A stretch of DNA of 64,000 nucleotides. Source: Zelopaecilomyces penicillatus. Lineage: Eukaryota; Ascomycota; Sordariomycetes; Hypocreales; Pseudodiploosporaceae. Positions 48,778 to 61,388 of the stretch are shown in pieces; position 1 is the stretch's first letter, and each line of letters starts with the position of its first letter. The translations under genes and the position numbers were made by a program. The stretch covers positions 2,249,501 through 2,313,500 of the forward strand of contig VCCP01000007.1 in assembly GCA_005765155.1 (NCBI GenBank), given 5' to 3'. A model generated the notes under the pieces. That model had not been told where the DNA came from and made no database searches. It saw nothing but the letters and a program-made list of their open reading frames with translations.

Positions 48778-49985
48778 TATGACTCTTTATGCATAGCGGC
48801 TGTCAAGGGAAAAAAGGAACTATATCGTCCTCTTCGTGGGCCAGTGTTAAGCCTGGGTTATAGATCTGGCGTTGCAACCATTTTTCTGGGAAGAGAAATG
48901 GAGCTTTGGCCGACATTCCCCGACTCGGCCAAAATAGAATGGATGAGATCCTACAAGGAGCCCCATCGTCTGAGCACGCGAAGGTTTATTCTAGTGATGT
49001 AGCTTCGCTTGCAAGTAAACTTGACATAAGGCACAGACTTGCGTCTCGGCTGCACAGCCAGCCTGATTATTGGTATGGCGCTGCGTTGAACTACATTTGG
49101 TGACGTGCACAACGACCGATGACATGTTGACTTGGCGTTACTGACAGAGACCAATTGGTTTGCGTAGCAACTACAGACGAAACGGGGCCGTTGCGCCGAC
49201 ATAACGATGCATCTCAAAGTATTTGACAGTTGGAATAACAGGGGGGTTTCCTTCATTTTAGTTAGTTAGGTGGATGGCTAAGAGCTCCACGCGAATTTGC
49301 TCTTTTGCCCACGATGTAGCTTCATGTTTTTCGCGGTGAGCGCGAAGCAGAAGGATCTCTAAATCACGGCAATAATAACGGCAGTTTTCTATTTTATTTT
49401 ATTTCGGCCGAGTCTAGGAAAGTTGTTGATGCCGAACAGCATCTCGCTCGATCCTGGCGGGCATTTTCGCTCATTGAAAGTGTTGACTGTGGGATACGCC
49501 GAGATCCAGCCGTTATTACCCCCAGAGTTGCAGGAGGCAACGATTGAAGCATCGTTACGTACATATAGCGCTTGCCTGGTGGAAGGTTGCTGGGGGAGGA
49601 GGGAAGTGAAGGGAGAGAGGGGACAGGGGGGGGGGAGCCCAAGCGACATGCCGTATAACTAGCCTGATGAGGGTGTTTCGGGTGCTCGAGAGGAAGCAAG
49701 GGGAGAGCTTCTAGACTAATATGCAAGCATTCCTGCGGGGGGGGTTTGCTTTGTTGCTGTTTTGCGTGGAAAAGGTTGGTGGCTTGGGTGCAGAAACGTG
49801 TCGTGATGGTGATGGCAATGGTGATGGTGTGTCAATGGCAGTCACACCACCAGATAAGGTGCTTTTAGAGCCCATCCTACGTCCTAATGCCATGCTGTGC
49901 GTGGGCCGGCACTTGCTGTTAATGGTGGTGTGCACAGCTTAATAATTCTTTTAGAGGCCCCCTAAGTTTGTGTCTTCAGGACGCC

Positions 49986-50002
49986 GGGGGGGGGGGGGGG
50001 GG
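49986..50002. repeat. Poly(G) homopolymer, 17 nt
   Basis: Uninterrupted G run after ACGCC, in non-coding DNA. A 10-nt G run lies nearby at 49626-49635. Confidence 0.95.
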
Positions 50003-50723
50003 TTTCAAGGCCGATAGACTGATATGTTCCCGGCCGAAACACCATTAGTCTCCGGATCTAATAAAAAACGGTTGTTCCTTTGAAAGAGCAGCTTTGGTGG
50101 CAAGGAAGAAAGGGCCGGAAGATGCGGAAGGAGGGGAAATGGGCGGTGTTGGACACAGTAAGACACACAGATGAGTATCTACGATTCCATGGGCCAAATT
50201 TACAAGCGGCAGATATGTACTGTACCCAGCAATGATCTTCACGCTAGAAACGTACACTTACACCTACTTGTAAGTGTGGGTGTGCCTTGCAAAAGCCATT
50301 GTATGATGATCATCGATGCCTCCCTGCACGACGACCGGGCTAGACGGGAAGGCAGGGGCTTGGAGAGTGGACGGCCCGCGGGGGGGAGGGAGGATAATAG
50401 CTGTACAAGCTTTTCAGGTAGAACTGTCAGTAAGTTGAGACGCAGACAGACTTTGTTCGCAGGTAGTAAGGATCATCGGCTATGGCGGAACTATTGATCT
50501 GGAAGTCAGGGTTCTTGCTTGTAGGTGGGGAGGCCAAGCTTTTTCAGACCTGGGCGAATGGGGTCATGATAGCGTTGTCCTTGCCTGCTGGGGCAACCAA
50601 CCCCATGCCCCAATTGCTGATGTGAAGAAGGGCTGGGCTGTGTGGAGACTTTGCTGGAGAGCGCAAAGCACAGAGCACAGAGCTACATACATGCAGGGAG
50701 ACCAGATGGCATTTGGATGGTTG

Positions 50724-50734
50724 CCCCCCCCCCC
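50724..50734. repeat. Poly(C) homopolymer, 11 nt
   Basis: Uninterrupted C run in non-coding DNA, the shortest of the G/C tracts listed here. Confidence 0.9.
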
Positions 50735-51603
50735 GTCTCAGGGTACGCACCACCACCCACCTGCGCTCCGTCAAGGCGAACTTGAGATCGGTTCGGTACG
50801 GGAGCAGCACATGCGAGGAGATGTCTGCTGCACTAGATCCTTCAGAGCTCCACGTCTCTCGTAGTGTGCGCGGCACTCGCTGCTCCCACGATTTCCCGGG
50901 CTTGTGGGCTGGCGCACCTTGCCTTGTTATCTTTCTTTGTTTCGTCATTCGCCAGCCAGGGCATTGGTTCGGAGTGAGCGATGGACAAAAGGGTACAGTA
51001 AGACTGCAATTTGACAAGATGCCCGGAGATGGATGTTGTTACTGGACAAGCTGGGACGAGAGTAGGGGGGGTGTGGGGTGTGGGGGTCGTTCTCGTAGGG
51101 TGCAGTGCAAGCATGTGCATGCTTTTGTGTGTTTGTGGTCACAATAGCCGATCGGGAATCGCTCAAAGTCGAGACTGTTGTCTGCAAGAGTGATTACAAA
51201 GCTGGTTCATTGATTTTGGCCCTGATGGACGAAGCTTCATCACGGTGTCTGTTGAAGCAATTCGCGATGCATAATCACGGGAAACACCAAATGCTGCAGC
51301 GGGTACGGCTGCCGCGAGATAACCGTTGACATCTCGGGAACAACATCCCACCTGAGCCGCTTGCCTCGTTGCAACTCACTTGGCGCTGGGCAAAGAAGGG
51401 GAGGGGGCTAGCCAAGAGAAAAACGTGGTTCATTTGATAACCAGCAAGGTTGCCCGGAGTCATACAACTACTGTGAGAACCCATGATAATACTAGGGACT
51501 ACGTTATGCTATGTAAGAACCAGCCCTGGGCACACAGTCTTCGTCCGAAGCAAACGCACAGGCAAACCCCACGCAACTCCGAGACAGCTTAATTCTGAGC
51601 GCT

Positions 51604-51631
51604 CCCCCCTCCCCTCCCCTCCCCTCCCCCC
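51604..51631. repeat. Polypyrimidine CCCCT tandem repeat
   Basis: A pure C/T tract made of about four CCCCT units ending in a C run. It is of the kind that can form triplex or, on the other strand, G-quadruplex DNA. Confidence 0.85.
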
Positions 51632-54535
51632 AGTGCAACCCCCGCAAGTTGCGTATGGCGCAAGTGATGTATAACGCGATCCATCCATCCTCCTAGCCCT
51701 AGGAAACACCTAGGCGAGAACGCCTCTTCCGTTTTCGACTAAAATACCTTCTCGCTGTGGATTTTGGGGCGTCAGTGGCGTTCTGCAATACCAGTCAGAT
51801 TCTTCTTGGAGTCAACGTAATATTATTGGGGAACAAAAAAGTAACAGGAGAGGCACCAAGAAGTTTGACAAAGCAACGGCCCTTTTTCACTTCCCCGGCC
51901 CGGGAAAAGAATGGGGAAAAAGCCCTTCGGAGCCGTCGGGCATAGGTGTAGGTGAAATGCCCGATTTTCTTTTTTAGCTATGGTGACATGCGATTGGTGC
52001 GATGAAGGACGTGCAGCGAGGATAGATGGCAAAAGCTGCAAGAGGCTCCCCTCCCGCGTGGCATTTCTTTGAAGATCTTGGCTTAGTGTTGAGCCTGTAG
52101 GGAACCATCAAGGTTTTTTTTTGGTTGCAATGGCATTGAGCGGCAGGCAAAAACAAACAACAACGGCAACGGGGTCATTTTCTTTAATCGCGAGGCCGAG
52201 GATTCACGGGAAATAATACGGGATTTGGGGAAGGGGACTTGGGGGATCTGAACTGCAAATCCCGACTGCGTTCACAGCTGAAAAGAACATTCGGATCCAC
52301 AGAATTTTGGGAGCGAAGGAAGAGCTAAAAGGCTGCTGCCTCGTGGCAAAGAGAGACATTCATCGGGCAGAGATTCTTCTTCTTCCAAGCCAAGCCTAAA
52401 CGCAAGGTTGTGCCCTGCGTGTGGTGACTTCCACCATCATCGATCGCTTTTACAGATGGGAAGACCACTTAGCTCGAGTCTGTGTGTTTCTTCTCGCTGC
52501 TTGGCATCAACGAAGAAGAGAGATCTACCCAGCGCACGTATGGGGTAGACGGAACAACCCCCCCTCCCCTTCAAAAGCGCTATCCATCCGAAAGATCTTC
52601 ATCCCACCCACTTCCCGACCGAAACGATGGGTTGGAGACGCCGAAGGTTTACGGGGTAGGAGAAACAAAGTTTGGCGTGCATGCACGTGTCTGTAACTTA
52701 CGTATTATCCGTAGCAAAGTAAGAAGACGGTTGATTAATATGTCCGATTTTGGTGGTTTGCTCACCCGTCCCGTTCCCAATACAGAGCCGGTGACTGATG
52801 ATGGATGGATGGCGGCCAAAAGTTCTGGAAATCCGTGTATATGGTCTGTGAGAGACATCCCGACGGATATCATTGCCCAAACAGGTCCAGCTGTCTCTAG
52901 CCCAATGCGGATATATAGCGTATCTTTAACTTTTGTGTGGTTACAGTATAGCACAAGGCTGTCAAAAGAACGTGTGCCGCCCCGTGCTTTGTGAAGGGAG
53001 GACTGTGTTTTTTCCCCCCTTTGATAGCATGCGTGTTTAAGGTAGGTAGGTAATTACGGTACGGTACTGAAGGAATGCACCAGTCAAAGGTCAGAAGTTC
53101 TACTGGACGTGATACTACGTACGCATGTGCAGGATGTTGGTTGGGGTGCTTGCAGTTAGACGGTCGGGCATATGTAGGCACGGGATAATGAAGCTTATTT
53201 GGAGATATGCCGTGACAACTGCCCACCTCCCTAACCAATCTAATAAGTTACCTAACACCTGAGTAAAATAAACCACACGCCCGATTCAGTCCTGAGAGAA
53301 CGCGGCGGCAAGTGAATCAGGTTCCTCCGTTCTGGTGGTATTACCCCGGATATCCACCAGGTCCAGCACGGCTGTCGCATGTTTCGGGTGTGTCGGGCTA
53401 CACTACGGGCACCTACAATGCCGGACTCGCCCGGATGTCGATTAAACGCCTGGGTGCGAGATGCAAATTTTCTCTTATTTCCTTTTCCTAGTGGAAATGG
53501 GTCATGTTAGCAATCAGAATCCCGACCCCCCAGCCGGAAGAACTCTTGTTGATGTGTCATCAGAACCAGGCCCCTGGAAGGGAAAAGCTGCGATGAGGGA
53601 TCATGCATGGAATTCTTCTTGCAGTTACGTTTCATGGATTTATCCTTGTTGGACTCCCTCGTAATTTTGTCGAGCAGAAAGAGAGAGCAAAAAAAAAAAT
53701 GCTATTCTTATCTCAAGCTGTGTGTCCAGATCACTGACAAGATTGTCTCTCTTTTGCGGCACTTGTGAGGAACCCATGCAACGACGGCGTGTTTGATGTT
53801 CTCGAAGGAAAAAGAAGCACCTGAGCCACGGGGAGCCTTGGGATGGATGTCTCATCCCAAAATTGCGAGACAATGCCGGAACGAGATCTACGACGAAGCC
53901 CCCAAATTTCTGCGACCAGGCCGCCACGCGGTCATCAAGGAGGGGGTGAACTCCGACTGGTTGCTTGCCCAAAGTCGCATCGCGAAATACGATACAGACA
54001 GGTCTCACTTCCAAACACGGCAGCTTAGTAGTATTCAAGAAGTGACATGCCTGCCTAGCCAATCAATCGCTTTTTTTTGGTTTGGTGTTACCCAGACTTG
54101 TTTTTTTTGTCATGGGACGTCCCAGGGCTTCTGTGTAATAGGTAAAAAGGCAACCCAATCTCGCGTTGAGCCCGAAACGGTGACATTCACAGCAGCCTGA
54201 TTTGTGCAACTAATACAGCCAGAGAGAAGAAAAACCACGAATGTTTGTGGAACTGTCAGTACCTTTGTGCCATGCCGCTTATTCCATCATTGGAAGTTCT
54301 TTAATTGGCAACTGGAAAGAATCACCAAGGCTTGCCCAGGACTTGGCACACTAGCTGGCCGGCAGGGCTTGGGATGGTGTGGTGGTGTGGTGTGGTGGTG
54401 TGTTCCTGTAGAAGTTGAGACCTGCATGATGTCCAGTACCTACCCAGGGAAGCATGGCATGGGGGGGTGTTGGAACAGACAAGAAGTATGTAGGTACCTA
54501 TGTAGATGTATTATTTGCAGTAACCCCATTTGCAA

Positions 54536-54550
54536 CCCCCCCCCCCCCCC
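54536..54550. repeat. Poly(C) homopolymer, 15 nt
   Basis: Uninterrupted C run in non-coding DNA. Confidence 0.95.
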
Positions 54551-56544
54551 TGCGCCCAATATCAACATCAGCAAGACTACGTACAAGAGGACAAACTAAC
54601 TGCAAAAGGGGGCACAAGTACGAGAAAAAAAAGGATGAGATGATGGGCAAATACAGCAAAAGCAGAGGAAGGGGGGGATATCGCCATGGCCGTTCGTAAA
54701 TTAATCAGTCAAGACCCTGCCCGGGCCATGGATAGAGTCAGCGAGAGACCCAGGCAAACGGCAATCCAATCCAATACAATACAATACATTGGAAAGCCTT
54801 CTTTGTTGCCCACTTTCCGCGGCAATCCATGGAATGCCGGACTTCTGCGCGGCGAATGCATGGAAAAATCCTTTGACATGCCGCTAGGGGGAATAGAGCA
54901 GGCGACTGGAGCAAGAATTGGAAGCTGGCAGCACCCACTCCTCCCTCCCATCGTTAGACAGACAGACAGATAGGTACCAATACCACCTCGCACATACCTC
55001 GTACTCCGAGCCTGTTCGTCTAAATGACCGGCACACCTCAATGATAAGGTCTGCACTATGATTTGGAGATGAAAATAACAATCCATGATACGACAGGCTG
55101 GATGCAGCGCTCTAGACCTGCCGGGGGTGCCAAAGGAACACACACACAATCACATACGCACATACGCCATACTGTACTCTAAATTAATGTTCTGCACGTG
55201 GAGCTCGCTAACAGGCTTTCGCCTTCAGCTCGGATACATCAAAAGTTCTGCCCTACGATGGATGGGATGCGCCACGAGGCCAAGAATGATAGGAAGATGC
55301 GAGGGGGGGGCGGATAACGGGGCATTCTGATCTCAGTGGCGTTTTTTGTTCTAATCCAATCGTGTAGGCTGTTTCTTTTCGTTTCTGCTTCTCCCCCTTT
55401 CCTCCCCCCTTCTTATATAACTGGATCTCCCAGGGCTGGCTTTTTTGTCATTGGTGACTGGGCTGAGCTGGGCTGGGCTGGGCTGTGTTTGTGGCGATGG
55501 CGATGGCGATTTTGGCGCTTGATGCTAAACTGGGATGAGGGTGGTGGGCGGGATTCCGGCACGAACGCCTCAACCGAGCCAGAAAAGCACAGGTACTGCG
55601 TGTGCGTAGGCAACTTGTACTTGGCAAAATGGCGGTTTGGCGCATTTAAACGCCAGCAGTACCAACAAACATGTTCTATTCGCCATCTCCAACTCACCCT
55701 CAAGGAAAGACGACAGACGAGAGCCTATCACGGATTTATTCAGAATTACCCTTCTCAGTATCCGATCTGCATCCCTGTTCATATTTTATGGCCCCCTCTC
55801 TTGCCAAGCTTGGCTTAACCTCGTAGGAGTAGATTGCCTGTCACTGAATGCTATGCTAATACCATGGCTAAGTAAGGATCTGGATAGCCAGCAAAGATGG
55901 CAACTAGTTGTGCGGAAGCATGGGCGGAATTATGTACGAAGCTGGTTGCACTGTAGGGCAGTGGAGAAAGGGAGAGAGAGAGACGCTAGATGGAGCAAAA
56001 CTCCGCATCTTTTGCACCACCAGAGATAGACGACGACCCTTGCTTAATGCGAAGGATCATACGTATGCCAAATTCTCTCTAACATGAAGAGAGAGAAAAA
56101 ATATTAAGAAACGTCCCAGTGTAACCTGTCAAAAGGGGAAGGGGGATTTTGAGTGTGACTCGGAATACTGTTAGACCGAGGGGCAGTGTGTTGCTTCCAT
56201 GAATAGTCGGGAGGTAAGGCCAATTGTGTAATTCTGACATGAGCAAAAGACATTTGCTTTTTGTGTACGTTATGAAAAGGCGCAATGGATGTGAAATTTG
56301 CTTGTATCTACATATACGGAGTACTTTTTGGCCGTGTCTCTAGACGGCAGTGCGGCACCACCAACATAAAAAAAAAAAGGATTGAGGTTTACCGATCAAA
56401 CCGCTTTGCCCATTTACTGGTCCTGGCGCTACACACCGCTGCCGCCCATACTGTGTACGTCCACTTACGTAGAGATGGGATTGGAGATGGCTTAAGCACG
56501 GCACTTGGCCAAGGCAAAAAAGGGGAAACGCCTTGCAACCCTGT

Positions 56545-56558
56545 GGGGGGGGGGGGGG
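56545..56558. repeat. Poly(G) homopolymer, 14 nt
   Basis: Uninterrupted G run just upstream of the tandem ACAGACGC decamers at 56621-56650. Confidence 0.95.
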
Positions 56559-57831
56559 ACCAGCCATCCTTGCTTTAGCTCTGAGTCCTACACCACTGTA
56601 ACATACATTTTACATACATAACAGACGCATACAGACGCCTACAGACGCCTGTAATCACCTCCCAAGGCCTATGGAAGCCATTCAAGCGTTTCTCCCGAGC
56701 TGGCGCTAAGACCCCATGCTGCTCCCTCCTGGGCTAAGCGCTGACATTTGTCAAGGCCTGTTTGGAACCACTCCCAAACCCTGCCTGCCTGCCTACCAAG
56801 TAACAACTTGCGATGCATCAACAACATTATCCCCCCCAAAGGAACCCCCAATGCCCCCGAAGGATGACAAAGATCGGATGTCCTAGGTATGGGCATCTTT
56901 TTCTGATACAACGGGCGTGCGCCACGTTGTCTCTGGTTGTTTCTATAGCATACGCCACATATAACCTCCATCGCTACCCTATCGCTCCATTGGTGCAGAG
57001 ATTTTGGGTCCTCCTCCAGCTCAAACTGATGCCCTGTGGTTATGGCAGGTATGTAGATAGGCATATATTCACTCAGTTTCATCAGGCTCAAAAAACGCTT
57101 GGTCAACGGAGGATTCCAAGACAATGCTTGGACCATTCTCGCTCTTTTGTTAAGCGCGAGCCCCACGTGGGAAATACAGAAGAGAAAAAGAACGGACAGA
57201 TTGAAGGAAGGAATAACGGCTAGGCAATCAAGAACAATACAATTTCATCATACATACTACATGCCTACCAAATAGTTACACCCAAAGGCGTACAATACCG
57301 TCGGGGACATAGGATGTGCAACTCGGCGATGCCCACCCCGAAAGGCCTCCCCCCCAATATCCCGAGGGAGCCCCATTTACAGCAGGAATCTGCCATGCCC
57401 TGTCTGTTACATTAAGTAATAGCGTGGAAGGGGAGAGATGCAGCATCATCGCCACGAGCATGTTTTGTTATGGATATCGGCGCTTTCGTGCATTCGTGCA
57501 GGATAATAGTGTAGGTATACGAGGCAAGTGATGCGAGCTGCGCACTATGATAGGGCGCGCTGCGAACCCGCACCGGGCCTAGCTTTTTCGTCATTACAAC
57601 TATTACCTTCCCTCATACTCTTTGTCTTGCAGAACGACGACTTGCTGCTGGCTGCTTGCTTGCTGCTTTGCTCCCTGCCTTGCCATCCAACATGGGGTAC
57701 GAATGTGACTGTGAAGCGAGGCCCAGCGCAAGGTCCCTGCTTACGAAGTGGATCGCCGCTTGCAACTTGATCCTTCGACAGAATGAGTGAGAATTTGGAG
57801 GCATTTTGCAGAGTGCCTGGTGGAACCAGAA

Positions 57832-57850
57832 CCCCCCCCCCCCCCCCCCC
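57832..57850. repeat. Poly(C) homopolymer, 19 nt
   Basis: Uninterrupted C run followed by further C-rich blocks to about 57900, some 850 bp upstream of the bZIP start codon. Confidence 0.95.
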
Positions 57851-58695
57851 TTCAATCATCTACGCCCCCCTCACTCCCCCTCCCCCCCTGGCACACCCCC
57901 AAAGTGCCCTGTTCATAAAGGGAAACAAACCGATAAAAGACATACAAACTACATAGTTTATTTTGGGCACCTACCACTCTTAGGGTAGTGATTCGCCAAG
58001 TTCCTTCATCTGTGGATCTTGGCCTCCCAGCCTTACCATGCAGCTTTTCTTGCAGCTTGTAGACAAGTACACACTCGCCAGCGTGCTTATTCGGTACAGT
58101 ACGCGTTTTAATTTGAAGAACCATGAAAGCTCCAATGACAAATGCGTCATGAGGCTGATGGGAGCCAACCCACTCTTTAGGCGACCATTTCTCTGGCCAT
58201 CCCATTCCCTGGTAGCATCGGACGCGTGGAATAGTAGCAGCAGCAGCAACTGGCACTTACGCTTGGGCAGACAGAAGAAGGGGGAGGGGTCCAGCCAAGT
58301 CTTGTCACTTTGTTCCGTGGACCGGTGTGTCTCGAGTAAAATCCGAGACCCCAGTGCCCGGCGAGCGAACCCTTGTCTAGGCAGTTGTTCACACACCAGA
58401 CCTGAGACCACATGGCTAATGAGGCGGTCCAACTCCTACGGAAGGCTACAGCACCTACTTGGCGATTGCTGATCCCACCCTTCCTGGCATATAATGAAAT
58501 GACCGTCCAGTCTTTTACACCTCCAATGGCCATTTGATCTCTCTTTGCAAAACTAGATTCTTTGAATACCACGCGAAAAAAGTTACATTACACAACTACA
58601 TACATACCTACCTACCTACCTGCAGCTCAACAAACATCCTTGCTGGTAGTCAGTCATCAAACAACTTAGTTCAACAACACAGATATTTTGACACA

Positions 58696-60631
58696 ATGTC
58701 AAAGGAGGATTGGTCGTCGGTGACGGATAGGAGTCAGAAGAAGCGGATGCAGAACCGTGTCGCCCAGCGAACATACCGTACGTGTACTTCAGTCTTGCAG
58801 TTGTTGGGGAAGAGGGAGGGAAAGAGAGCATCAGCATCTATTCGCCCGCGTGCGTCCGTCTTACACACAAAAGCTCACATCTTTCTTCTTTTACAGGCAA
58901 CCGTATAAAACAGCGAGTGGAAGAGCTTGAGAAGGAGGTCAATGAGTACCGGCGCCGGGCCCAAGAACAGCAAACCACATCAGACGAAAGCCACAATGGA
59001 AGTGAAACTGGCGCTCCCAATGCCAATGGCAGCACATCAAACACACCAGACAACAGCCCGAGTCACATTGGCGGCGACGCAATGACGAGGTGCAGCAGCA
59101 ACAGCCCTGGCTCCGTCAACGGCAAAGGCACACCAAGCAGCAACAGCAACGAGGACATGAGCAAAGACAACATCAACAAGGACAAGAGCTGCAATGGCGG
59201 CGGCAGCAGCAACAGCAGCATCAGCGGCAGCAGCAACTACGCCATTGAGATGGACACAGACGGAGACTCTCGACTAAACGGCGCCGCGTCTCACGCTTCA
59301 CCTGTATCAGCTACTCTTCTACCCCATAGCAACCCCGTTATACAACCACAATGCCTCACACAAGCTCCGCGGCCGCAGCAGATGGCGCCGCAACTCACAT
59401 TCGCACCCTTTCCTGGAATGACATCACCGCCGCTCCCACAACCATATGCTCTGGCGCCGGATTGGCCCTGGACGGGAGCCCCGGGCGGCATATACAGAGA
59501 CGCCATGGGACAGCAACCTCTAACTGGTAAGCCAATTCTTTTGGTTCTTATCATTATGACTGGGCTGTTTGACTGACTTTTTTTGTGTTTCTTAATAGGA
59601 TTCTCTGCCATGGGCGGTAGACAAGTTGGGGGTGACGGCTACGACACTGGATCTGATGCCTCATTCCATATTTCCCCAGAGGCGGCTTACATGATCCACC
59701 CTGACCACGAACACCACAGCATGGCTCCTCCAGAAGGCGTCATGGAGATGTCAATGGGAGGAGGACACACAAGCCGATCCTCTGACGCTGGTTCGTCAGA
59801 GGTGGGAAGTCCCGGCAGCTCGGCAAGTTCCATCTGCGTGACACCGCTGCTGCGGGGGGACAACAACAACATCAACATCACCAACACCAACACCAACAAC
59901 GACAAAAACTGGAACAAGGCTATGGAGATGCAAGTACGCAGCGAGCAGCCGCTCCGGGAGCGGAGTCTCGAGGAGCGGTTTGAGTTTATGCGTACCTGTG
60001 CAGCAGCAGCCGGGTTCGGCAACTTCGACACCATGATTCGGCAATACTACACCGCAGACTTCAACTGCGAGTCAATAGTGTCACGAGAGCAGCGGCAGAG
60101 CAGACATAGCCAGCTCCCCGTGCTGCTGAACAAGCTACGCAAGGATGTCAAGTCCTGGACGCAGTGGGAGGCGCATGGCTATCAAGCGGAGACGATTAAG
60201 TCTGCCGAGACCGTTATTCGCACAGAGCGGAGCGACTTTAGCGTGCCCCAGCCGCTTTATGTGGAGGTGCTGTCAGAGCTTGAGAAGATTTCGAGGATGA
60301 CGGAGGGCGTGGACAATGCGGCCATGTCGAGAGCGTTCCAGCCCATGACGAGGATGTTCCAGGACACAGTAAGTGCTTACATACATACCTTGCATACCTT
60401 GAACACACTCTATGCGATACAGTTGTGCTAACCCTTTACTGTTAGCAACCCAAACTCTGGGCTCTGACAGAATCACTCGTCGGATCAGACGACACCATGA
60501 ACCCCAGACAGCGCACCTACACTGCTCTCGCCATCATGTTGCTCCTCTGCGGGTCAGACCAGCTTCCCAAAGCTCAAATGACGGCCCTCGTCACCAACTG
60601 CCTGCAAATCGTCCAGTCATCTCCAAGGTAG
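58696..60631 (+). CDS. bZIP transcription factor with a short zipper, four exons
   Basis: Exons are 58696-58777, 58897-59526, 59599-60368 and 60446-60631; introns are 119, 72 and 77 bp. The product is 555 aa. The basic region lies at the very N terminus: KKRMQNRVAQRTYRNRIKQR (15-34), with invariant Asn20 and Arg28 at the right spacing (N-x7-R). Intron 1 splits Arg28. Leu38 is at the expected first zipper position, but the next heptad positions are Tyr45, Gln52 and Ser59, so the canonical leucine zipper is very short. A low-complexity region follows (Ser, Asn, Gly and Pro rich, about 55-310), then a folded-looking helical C-terminal domain starting near LEERFEFMRTCAAAAGFGNF. NRVAQRTYR is closest to the fungal Yap/AP-1-like group. 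The long gene-poor 5' region suggests complex control. Targets are unknown; it converges with the P450 at 61389. Confidence 0.92.
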
Positions 60632-61388
60632 ACAGAAAACTCCTGCACACTGGACCATACCATCCAACATTCAACCCTCTGTACATATATGTATACGCTT
60701 AATGGCCTGTTTTTCATGATTTATTTACGGTGCGCCGGGTCTTTGGAGATGAGTGAGTGGGCATATGGGCTCCTCATTTTTTTTATTTTTATGTTTGGTG
60801 CATCTCACTCACGGGTATCACGACTTTACTCACTAAAAAAGGGCGTTTTTGGGAGGGCACTTTGTTTCTTTTTGTTTCTTGTCTCTTCAACCATCCTACT
60901 TCTCCTCCCATGGCGGCAGGTGTGCATGTCTTTTGACACAAGAGACACAGATTTCTTGTTACACACGGACTTCTTGTTGTTATTGTTTTTATTGTTTAAC
61001 TTTTTTCTGTGATGTGCCGCACACAAAGGCAAATGGAACTTAGCGAGTCGACTGGTCTTGGGTCTTGCTACTAGATTTAGATCTTTATTACGCCTTTTCT
61101 TTTTAAAGATACTTTATTGCTTCTATTTAGACATATAAAGAAGACAAATAGAAATAAGAGCTTATAAGACATTTGCTGAGAAAACATGATTCCTTTCTAT
61201 AAAAGTGACTGTCTCGGATAAAACATGCTAACCATGACCCTGTTGATAAATGACATTCCTTCTATTTTGTGCAAAACTATCTCTTTCTTAAAAAAAATAT
61301 ATATACTAGCTGAATAGGAACATTTATTGTCTATGTATGTCTAATAAGAGCAAGTGCTTACATTGTCTATTTTCTGTCAGTCTTACAC
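60632..61388. other. Tail-to-tail intergenic region
   Basis: 757 bp of T-rich and AT-rich sequence between the convergent bZIP and P450 genes, holding both 3' UTRs. No coding frame supported. Confidence 0.55.

Larger units (their letters stand above)
43406..58695. other. 15-kb region without a convincing intact gene
   Basis: No frame on either strand shows family motifs with consistent splicing. The contents are poly(G)/poly(C) tracts (listed separately), a decayed P-loop fragment (48119-48777), three tandem ACAGACGCMT decamers (56621-56650), a doubled CTCTCTGTCCACGA (about 45103-45132), GGCTG repeats (about 55462-55484) and many CA or CT runs. The last kilobases are probably the long 5' region of the bZIP gene. 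The longest frames (43783-44412, 50544-51017, 52482-52994) lack credible starts or protein-like composition. Confidence 0.45.

Noticed and set aside
50544..51017. 157-codon reverse frame
   Set aside because: Low-complexity, Ser/Arg/Pro/Cys-rich, covering a poly(C) tract; no motif.
52482..52994. 170-codon forward frame
   Set aside because: Starts at GTG; internal ATG frames lack any motif or splice extension.
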